NCBI GenBank assembly: GCA_023630585.1
Contig: CM042540.1
Location: 8,104,074 to 8,168,073, forward strand
Direction of reading: 5' to 3'
Source of the DNA: Cranoglanis bouderius
Taxonomy: Eukaryota; Chordata; Actinopteri; Siluriformes; Cranoglanididae
Length of the DNA: 64,000 nt
This document shows, one piece after another, positions 56,111-64,000 of the stretch. Within the stretch, counting starts at the first letter, position 1. Every line of letters starts with the position of its first letter. The notes under the pieces were generated by a model. It was not told the DNA's origin, searched no databases, and saw only the letters and a list, made by a program, of their open reading frames with translations. The position numbers and the translations under genes are program-made.

Positions 56111-56959
56111 CCATATAAAATATATAATGGTTGTATGTGTTTAAGCTATTGTTTTACCCAAGCTAACATTCAGAGGAAAGTCGCCAGCAGCTGTTTCAAG
56201 AATCCTTGTAATGCAGCTAAATGATAGGCTTGAGGAAAGTGACACTGAATATTTGTGGTTATCTGTAACTGTATACATGTTTGAACAGAAATGCACAATA
56301 CTTTTTGCTAAATCGTTTGCAACTCTGGAGCTTTCGCTCTTTCTTCTTTCTTATTCTTCATCTCTCCTTTTCTCTGCATTTCTCTTTGATCTTATGGTTG
56401 GTGTAATGCAGCACATACAGTATCCTGTGTTATAGTTCATGTTAGGGAGAGTCCATGAAGGCCCTGGTAGGAAATATCTACACGAGACCAACTGCTAGAT
56501 AAACTTAAGCTCTTACAAGAGCCTGTTGGATGAAAAACACACGGAGAATGAATGGAAGAATAAGTCTTACGGTGTGTGAAAAACGACATTGCATACAGTA
56601 TATCCTACTGCATAATGTTCTCAAACATACTTTTCATGGCTGAACTGTGCATAAAACCCTGTGGAAACAACGTGAAAGGAGCATTTAATATAGAACGGTT
56701 TGGTATCTGGCTCTGCCAGACACTTTCACAACGTCCCGCTATATCTCTTTGGAAAGGTTTTGACATTGATGGCATCACAAATCCAGGTCTAAAAGTGCTA
56801 ATCCTCCAAATAGAGGAGTTTATATGGTGCTGACGAGGTGGTTTTAGCAGCACTATTCAACAGTACTTGACTGGAATATAACAGGACTGCTATAATATGT
56901 CAATGAAAGCTAAAATGTACATTAAAGATGATGCACACACACAAAGTTTTGATCTTTTG

Positions 56960-57790
56960 GAGACATTTGGCTGGTCAGCTTTCTGAAGGAGAGGGTGGGA
57001 TTGGTCAAACATTCTGAAGGAGAGGTGGGAGCGGTCAAATTTTTTGAAGGAGAAGATGGGATTGGTCAACCTTTCAGAAGGAGAGGCGGGATTGGTTAAA
57101 ATTTCTGAAGGGGAGGTGGAATTGGTCAAAATTTCTGATTGATAGGATGGGATTGATCAAACTTTCTGAGAGAGCAAACGTGATTGCTCATAATTCCTTT
57201 GTGAGCAGGCAAGATTGGTCAGACTCTCTAAGGGAGAGAGCAGCATTGGTCATTTGTGAGAATTTTTTTGGGAGCAGGTGGGATTGTTGAGAGTTCCTTC
57301 AGGAGCAGGCAGTATTGGTCAAATTTTCTGAGGAATTGAGTGACATTGCTCAGAATTCTTTCAGGAGCAGGTGGGATTTGTCACAATTCCTTCGGGAGCA
57401 GGAGGGGTTGCTCAGAAATTCTTTGGGAGTGGGTGAGATTGGTCAAACTTTATGAGGGAGCAAGCGGCATTGGTCTGAAATTCTTCGAAAGTGGTGGGAT
57501 TGGTTTGAATTTCTTTTGGAGTGGACAGGATTAGTTAGCCTTTCTGAGGCAGTGGGCAGGATTGGTCAAACTTCCTGAGAGAGCAGGTGAGGAGTGAGAT
57601 TGGTCAATTTTTTTAAGGGAGTGGGAGAGATGGGTCAAACTTTTTGAGAGAATGGTGGTATTGGTCAAAATTCCTTCTGGAGCAGGTGAGATTGGTCAAA
57701 TTTGCTGAGGGAGCAAGTGGGATTGGTCAACTTTCTGAGGGAACGGGTGAGATTCTTGCTCAGAATTCTTTTGGGTGCAGGCAGGAGTAG
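56960..57790. repeat. degenerate minisatellite, about 30-40-bp unit, CCAAT-rich
   Basis: More than twenty imperfect units of the type GGGATTGGTCAAACTTTCTG followed by AGGGAGCAGG. About fifteen keep an exact ATTGGT, the inverted CCAAT-box core. Both strands show short repetitive open frames that are not genes. Confidence 0.9.
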
Positions 57791-59184
57791 GGGTCCAACA
57801 CTTCTACTGTACATTAATAATTCACATTCTGCATTGCAAGCCCGCCATTACAGAAAAGCCTTATTTTTTATACAGCTTCCACCAGGTGGTAGTAAATCTG
57901 TAGAATTAGAGCAAGCTGAACAATAAAGTACATGTGCTGCATTGTTTTAATCTAAGTAGATAAAGAATCTGATGCTTTTTCCAACATGATTTTCACAAAA
58001 AATATGTCTCATGCCTCCTTTTATAGTCTCATAAGTTCTAAATATTAACAGTTTTAGTGTGTGCAACAAAGTGTGGTAATGGTTTATTATTTTATATTTT
58101 ATATAAGTACCAAAACGTTGTAATAGTACACCGAAATGTCTTACAGGGTCTAGAAATGAACATGAAACACCTCAACTGGATAATTATTTAGAGTACCAAA
58201 GTGGTGTGTAGAAACATCCTCACATAAAATGTCACTGCAATACCGCATGTTTAAGGGGGAAGATAAACTGTATAACATCTGGATAACCTGCACGCTATTC
58301 AACCTAAAAAGGCAACAAGAACAAAACTAAACCTGTTAAAACCTAGATCTTGGGGACTGTAAAAGGAAATGTTACCAAATATGGTTCTTTAGTATGACTA
58401 GAGTCTTACAGTAGGAAGAAAACAGTGTGTAATGTTTGAGACCCTACAAAATGATCAGACACTGGACTTAGAAAACATATTCAAATATATACTACTCATT
58501 TTTTTTTTTATTACATTATGTAATGTTTATTATTTTCCATTGAGTATAATATGTAATGCATAATATACTAAACCCAGGTATAGTTCATAATGCTAAATGG
58601 TAGTGTGTAGACTAACTTCCAGGTGTTATACAGTGCTACAGTTGCTTAGAGAACGTGAGCATAATAATTTAAGGGGACAAAAAACAAACAAAAAACAAAT
58701 GAACTCGATATATTCAGTGTCAATAAAATGCATAATTTTACACTGAGGCCTGTATTCAGAGTTAAGAACATGTAGTGAGGATTTAATACTGAAATTGTGC
58801 ACATCTGTATTCAGAGCTCGGTGTTATCTATAATCTTTTATCTTTCTAGAATTTATTTTACCAAAAATGGAAACATGTCTCGGGTGGTCAGAATGGTGCT
58901 TGTTTTCTTTTCTCTTGCCTGTAGCTAATCGAATCTAGTGCTAATGTTTATACTGAAAGTTGTGTTTTGTCTGTAATATGCACAAAAAGCTACATTGCCT
59001 TTAAACTGCATTATATGAAATATATGAAACTACAATTAGGAAATACAGAATTGTATGAATTGACCACACATCTGCAACTGCCACTTTCTGGTGTTGTGTG
59101 ACTTAGTGGACATCTTAGAAAGTAATAAGAACTTATAGTTCATCATGCATAAAACTGAGCTTTTCTTCATTTGCTCTGTTTCTC

Positions 59185-59185
<1 letters not shown>

Positions 59186-59244
<59 letters not shown>
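59186..59244. repeat. (ATT)n microsatellite
   Basis: About 19 ATT units. Confidence 0.97.
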
Positions 59245-59248
<4 letters not shown>

Positions 59249-60549
59249 GGATCTGTATACTATTGTGGCATCAAAGTATTTTTTTTCATATTTTAGTAGG
59301 CAATTGCAGTGGGTGGAATTGATGAACTGAGACAAATTTGCAAAGATGGCAAGTAAACATGATCATCATGACTAGGATATGACAATTAATCAGTCAACCT
59401 GAATGTATTCACATTTTGCATGGTAGTCTGGAAAAATCCATCAGGCATCGTCGTGGCTGAACCCTGAAAAAAATTTAAGAAAAAAAATCTGCTTTTGACC
59501 AAATTGAGTTTCTGTGTCACTAATTTACTGTGACATCTCAAAGATCAGGTTGTCTAAGTAGCCAGTTTAACAAACGCAGCGGTAAAATCCGTCGGTCTGT
59601 ATACATACAGTACTGTATACTGGGAAACTATCACATATATCATGCATCACGTTTATTTCTATCTTTCCTTCTTCTCAAGTGTGTATTATTGTATCTGTCT
59701 AAACTGTCTCTTTCTTTTCTACTGCATCATGTTTCAAAACCCATGAAATGCTATCTGCTTTGTCACTTTTAAAGCTGAGTTCTTCTTTTAAAAGGAGTGG
59801 TCTAGACACAACAGAAAAAAAAAAAAATCTACTTTAAAAGCTTGGCACGAGAAAAACCTGGCAACCCTCTAGGCATGAATCCTTCAATGTCAACTCTGAA
59901 TACAGCTCTAAATATGCAGCTTTTTTTTTTAGTCTAAATTGTTAATATATTGTATAACAGTTTTATAAAAAAGCCGCCGTGTTGAGCCATTGCTAGGTGA
60001 TGTAATCTAGATATGTATTCTAGACTGCATAACATTACATGAGAAATGGTTAAAAAAACAATTAAATGTTATTGCCTTAAACTTTCTGCACTTGTATTTT
60101 TGACATTGTTTACCAAGTTAGCTATCCGAGTGCTCAGAAGATGAAAAGAGATTGATGATGGAAAAGAAAAATTCTTTTTTTGCACACACTAAAAAGACAA
60201 ACAATGAAGCTTAATGAAAAGTACATTCTTCGATCCGGGATCATGCAGCCTCCTTTTGTAACTGATTGAGCATTTTCCGCTGAAATACACAGCATGTAAT
60301 AGTGCCGTGTTGGCCTTGAATTTGAATGTGCTGAATATTCATTCTTCATTCATGAAGGACAGCTGAAAATCGACACAGTCTTTGGCCTTTCCCTGAGACT
60401 TCAGATTAGAAGGACATCTATTCTCGGATGTGTGCCAGTTGCAGCCCGACTGAACCTCACCTCAGCACACGAGCATGAGCATGAGAAGCGACCTGATTCT
60501 GACCTTAAAAGGTGATCTTCCTCATCATCTCTCTCAACTTGTTTTCATG

Positions 60550-61074
60550 TTATGTGTCTGTTGGTGAAAGAGAGCAGATCTGAGCTGCAGTCTCAGATGG
60601 AGCTGGCTCTCTTGTCTCACCCTCCTTAGACTTAGACTCATTCCCATCATCTATGTGTCTCTGAGCCAGTGAACGCTCACATTCGTCCTTCTTCTCATGA
60701 TCAGATTGCTCAATCTCTGTTTCCGGGTCCTCTTCAAAAAACGCATAGATATTTGTGTTGGAACAGTGATTTGTCATTTGCTTAGTGCTTTGGAACAGAC
60801 CAAAGTCATTGGAAATGTCATTCCTGTGCTTCTCTTTGGCAGAGGTTTCAGGCAAGGACACGATCGAGCCGTTGAGGAGGCTGCTCCGAGGCTCCAGCAC
60901 ATGCTCCGAGCTCAGCTCACATGTACTTGGCTTGATCTTGAACCGGTGCAAACAGCCTGGGTGTGAAGAGGCTGACGTTCCTGAAACCATTTTGGTCCCA
61001 CGCAGAGATGTCCGATTGCCCTTCAGCATTCCCAGTACTTCGTAGCGGAAACTGGAGATGTCCTGCTTCAGCTC
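60550..61074 (-). CDS. trpc4: trpc4 last exon and stop
   Basis: Acceptor CAG. Encodes ELKQDISSFRYEVLGMLKG, then a hydrophilic Ser/Glu-rich tail with NDFGLF and DPETEIEQSDHEKKDECE, ending SPTDT and TAA at 60552-60550. 174 residues, shorter than the mammalian equivalent. Confidence 0.9.
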   Translation of the reverse strand, partial: ELKQDISSFRYEVLGMLKGNRTSLRGTKMVSGTSASSHPGCLHRFKIKPSTCELSSEHVLEPRSSLLNGSIVSLPETSAKEKHRNDISNDFGLFQSTKQMTNHCSNTNIYAFFEEDPETEIEQSDHEKKDECERSLAQRHIDDGNESKSKEGETREPAPSETAAQICSLSPTDT

Positions 61075-63924
61075 CTGAAGGGAGATAAAACTGACTGGTG
61101 ACCATTTTGTGGTGGTTTAGATGTTTTTAGTGATTATCTACGGTTGATTATGCTCACAATTAATTTGTGGCATTAATTTATGACAATATAATCTTGATAA
61201 TTACGTCATAATATGCTTTTCTGCGATATCACACACAAAAAAAATCATTGCAATCTGATTGGAAGCAGCAGATTTGGTGTACAAATTTTGTATGGAATCT
61301 TTAATATTGTAAAATATATTTTTTAAATAGAATCTTTTATTTTTGCTCATTTTCATTGTTAAATAAATTAGTAAATTCATAGTTTTTTTTAATGCAACAC
61401 TACTGTTTCGCTAGAAGTTTGCTAGCAAACATATATAGTGTGATCTGTGTAACCCAGAGAGGATAAAAGGAAAAAAAATAAATAAATACTATGGAAGCCT
61501 GTATCTCTTTTCTGCTTTCAGTTCACTTAAAAGCAAGTGATTAGCCATAACAGAGAATCTACTAGAAGCCTCAATGCTTCACATTTGCAGTATTTGCCAT
61601 TGAGCGATGTCAGTTTATTTATTTATATTTTCCTACATTGATCGGTTCTGCTACAGTATTTCTTAAGTACTTGGTTCAATCCACTGAAAAACTTGCTGCT
61701 GGTCCGCATCTGGACTGCTGTCTGCTAGTTGACAACCCTTAGCATATAACATATTTTGAGACCTCAAATTTAAGAACCCGTAAATAAATTTCAGTAAAAT
61801 AATGCGGAAATGCTTTTATTTACTTTTTAGTCTTGCTTAGGATTTCAAAGATCATGTTGATGTGTAAACTTTAGGAAAGTTTTCAGAACTATATCTAGTA
61901 GAATATGTCAAAGTTTTATAACTATAATAATTTGTTACATTTATATAGTGCTTTTCTAGACACTCAAAGCACTTTACATAGTATGGGGGAATCTCCTCAA
62001 CCACCACCAGTGTGTAGCCTCCACCTGGATGATGCAACGGCAGCCATAGCGTGCCAGAACGACCACCACACACCAGCTATAGGTGGAGAGGAGAGGAGAG
62101 TGACGTAGCCAATTCAGAGATGGAGATTATTAGGAGGCCATGATAGACGAGGGCCAATGGGGCAATTTTGCCAGGACACCAGGGTGATACCCCTACTCTA
62201 TACAAGAAATAACCTGGGATTCTTAATGTCCAGAGAGTCAGGACCTCAGTTTAACGTCTCATCCGAAAGACAGTGCTCCTTTTACTTATAGCATTATAGC
62301 ATCCCTGTCACTATACTGGGGCATTAGGACCCACACAGACCACAGGGAGAGCACCACCTACTGGCCTCCCTAATACCACTTCCAGCAGCACCCTTAGTTT
62401 TCCCCAGGAGGTCTCCCATGCTGGTATTGGCCAGGCTTAACCCTGCTTAGACTCAGTGGGGAAACTGGGCGAGAACTGCAGGGTGATATGGCTCTGGCTC
62501 TAGCCAGATCTTTTACCAGGTGAAGGGTTTTCCAAGGTTGGCACATATATTTTTCACCTCCAGAAAAGAAGCTAAAACTGATGATTCCTAATGAGAGTAC
62601 TTTTATTACCTTGAAGTTTTCTTCTGTGAGTCCTTCTTCTTTCTTGGCATCTCTGATCATAGCTGCTACATATCTTTTCATCAGGTTTCTCAGAACCTCC
62701 TGTACAAATAAAGCCATTTTTAAAAAGCAAATTTTCATTCATTTCAGTCATTTACAGCCATATCAATGTGAACACCTCTTATTATGATAGTAGTGCCTTT
62801 TAACATACCTGATATTGGTGACTGAGTCTTACTTTTTCAGCAGCTCTTCTCTAAAAGAAAAAAAAAAAATGTAGTTATTTGGTGCACATGTTTTCTATTT
62901 AAATCTCTTATGCAATGAAAATTGGATGGTGTAGTCTTTAATAGAAGGTGTTTCATCACTCCTGACAGAAACCGACAACTGGTTATTTACAATCAGCTCG
63001 CACCCGAGAGGAGTCACAGTCCAGCTGTTGACCATTTTTCAGTTTGAAACATCTGCATGAAAAGTGATTTGACTGGCGTTTGTTTATCATTTTTGAAAAG
63101 TAGCAGAAAATGCAAATGTAGATATGCAAATACAAGAACTCAAAATTGGACATAGCTTCTGTATTCGGTGCTAATGTTAAAGTACAGCATCAAATGATCA
63201 AATCGACCCATTACGTAAGGTTATTTAAGGATGCAAAAGTTGATTTATTACTTACACTCATCTGCATTAAATGATGACAGCAAATTTATGAAACATGTCA
63301 TGATACAAATGATTAATAATGTACAACACTATAATCTATAAAACCATCGCTAGTGTATTCCAGTTTCAATTACTTTATTTAAAAAAGATATTCAGCTCAC
63401 CCCTAACACTCCAAATGTTTCTGTACTCCTCAACCTTCTTCTGAAAATGTGAAACTTAATCCAGTTAATGAGGTACCACATAGATTTGGGGCTGGGGATA
63501 ATGTTGAACGGCGGTGGCAGTGTACCTCCTTCTTCAAAATAGCTCATCCACAACTTAGTCCTGGCGAATTTCCACTCAATGTCAGCATGATCCTAAAGCG
63601 AATAAAGACTGTGGTAAATCATGCTGTAGAATGCTCATCCAATACGAACTCAGCTCATTCAATGGAAGTAGGTAATAAGTCAGGGAAATAAAGTCAGTAT
63701 TTGAGATAGGGCCAGCTATAGCACTTACCGCAATGTGCTGATATGAGTTGTTCATCATGGCGATGAGCATATTGAGGAGCACCACCAGGGAGATGATGTT
63801 ATAAGTGCCAAACATCGTGGCTCCTACAAACTCGGTGAACTTGTGGTTGGCTTGAACGTTGGTCACGTACAAACTGATCAGACCGAATATGGACCAGAAC
63901 AACGACTGCAACGTTTCAAACAAC
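60550..63924 (-). CDS. trpc4: trpc4 channel, 3' part of gene (five coding exons, 5' end off window)
   Basis: Short transient receptor potential channel 4, a receptor-operated non-selective cation channel of the plasma membrane. The visible 347 residues run from the pore region to the stop: pore helix LFETLQSLFWSIFGLI with the TRPC LFW motif, S6 with ISLVVLLNMLIAMMNNSYQ, TRP box EWKFAR, then FEEGGTLPPPFNIIPSPKS and the CIRB region NLMKRYVAAMIRDAK that binds calmodulin and IP3 receptor. TRPC4 is preferred over TRPC5 because of the FGLF segment in the last exon and because periostin is the neighbour, as in mammals. The earlier exons lie beyond the right edge. The C-terminus ends SPTDT rather than the TTRL PDZ ligand of mammalian TRPC4. 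Last-exon splicing variants cannot be judged here. Confidence 0.94.
61935..62492 (-). mobile_element. dispersed repeat with 5S-rRNA-like module in trpc4 intron
   Basis: 62384-62492 on the minus strand matches vertebrate 5S rRNA over most of its length: CCATATCACCCTG, AAGCAGGGTTAAGCCTGG, ATGGGAGACCTCCTGGG and GGGTGCTG, including the internal promoter region. The rest (61935-62383) contains TTTAACGTCTCATCCGAAAG and GCGTGCCAGAACGACCACCA, a widespread fish repeat. This fits the 5S-derived SINE3 class or a repeat that captured a 5S head. Confidence 0.8.
62610..62699 (-). CDS. trpc4: trpc4 exon: CIRB region
   Basis: Acceptor CAG, donor GTAATA; 30 whole codons. Encodes EVLRNLMKRYVAAMIRDAK and KEEGLTEENFK, the calmodulin/IP3-receptor binding region. 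Confidence 0.95.
62809..62850 (-). CDS. trpc4: trpc4 small exon
   Basis: A 42-nt exon with acceptor TAG and donor GTATGT. Encodes RRAAEKVRLSHQYQ, matching the short basic segment before the CIRB region of TRPC4. Confidence 0.9.
62851..63400 (-). other. trpc4 intron
   Basis: AT-rich intron without recognised elements. Confidence 0.5.
63401..63592 (-). CDS. trpc4: trpc4 exon: TRP helix and linker
   Basis: Acceptor TAG, donor GTGAGC; 64 whole codons. Encodes DHADIEWKFARTKLWMSYF, EEGGTLPPPFNIIPSPKSM and a basic WIKFHIFRRRLRSTETFG segment. Confidence 0.95.
63729..63924 (-). CDS. trpc4: trpc4 exon: pore helix and S6
   Basis: Acceptor TAG, donor GTAAGT; starts with the third base of a codon. Encodes LFETLQSLFWSIFGLISLYV, FTEFVGATMFGTYNIISL and VVLLNMLIAMMNNSYQHIA. 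Confidence 0.96.
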
Positions 63925-64000
63925 CTATAAGCAGAGAAATCAATTATGATCAACCAACTCTGTAACACGTTATTTTAAGGAACAAATTATTTATCATCGT

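Noticed and set aside
62384..62492. Functional 5S rRNA gene
   Set aside because: Too diverged, with internal changes and extra bases, and embedded in a larger dispersed repeat.
62394..62738. 114-residue frame extending the trpc4 CIRB exon
   Set aside because: Reads past the GTAATA donor into intron and the 5S-like repeat.

Overview
The window is vertebrate nuclear DNA, almost certainly from a ray-finned fish. The evidence is spliced genes with GT-AG introns, a dense load of fish-type Tc1/mariner transposons, a Mermaid-like tRNA-derived SINE, L1 and L2 LINE relics and long AT-rich microsatellites. A catfish-like species is plausible from the repeat spectrum, but the species cannot be fixed from the sequence alone. 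No operon, prokaryotic feature, CRISPR array or viral gene was seen.

Two protein-coding genes are supported, both on the minus strand. (1) A complete periostin gene (postn) runs from the start codon at 54340 to the stop at 34928. I reconstructed 21 coding exons whose phases all fit; they sum to 2331 nt, or 776 residues plus stop. The product is a secreted matricellular protein with a signal peptide, an EMI domain, four FAS1 domains and a repetitive, basic C-terminal tail. A TATA box lies about 60 bp upstream of the ATG. (2) The 3' end of trpc4, a non-selective cation channel, occupies 60550-63924: five coding exons covering the pore region, S6, TRP box, CIRB region and C-terminus. The gene continues past the right edge. 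Side-by-side, same-strand POSTN and TRPC4 match the order known in mammals, which supports both calls.

Layout: 1-34.2 kb holds no gene I can support. It is a graveyard of transposable elements: an L2-type LINE fragment (880-1317), a truncated Tc1 (1319-2225), Tc1 ends, a second L2 fragment with a decayed RT motif (4443-4662), a 1.39-kb Tc1 (4774-6166), an L1-type LINE relic with ORF1, EN and RT pieces (7985-10140), several SINE copies, a 114-bp MITE, a second internally deleted Tc1 (21142-22256), three other Tc1 lineages (22360-23400, 25061-26452, 33106-34127) and small fragments of a further one. 34.3-54.4 kb is periostin, with Tc1-type elements and microsatellites in its introns. 54.4-60.5 kb is intergenic, with a poly-T/poly-G tract close to the periostin promoter, AT-rich microsatellites and a large degenerate minisatellite (56960-57790). 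60.5-64 kb is trpc4, with a 5S-rRNA-like dispersed repeat in its last intron.

I did not find a new biological system. The most informative observations are the shared catalytic-domain deletions in two Tc1 copies (a non-autonomous subfamily), the four 13-residue repeats and microexon structure of the periostin tail, a long CA tract 47 nt upstream of the last periostin coding exon, the 5S-derived module, and the CCAAT-rich minisatellite between the two genes.
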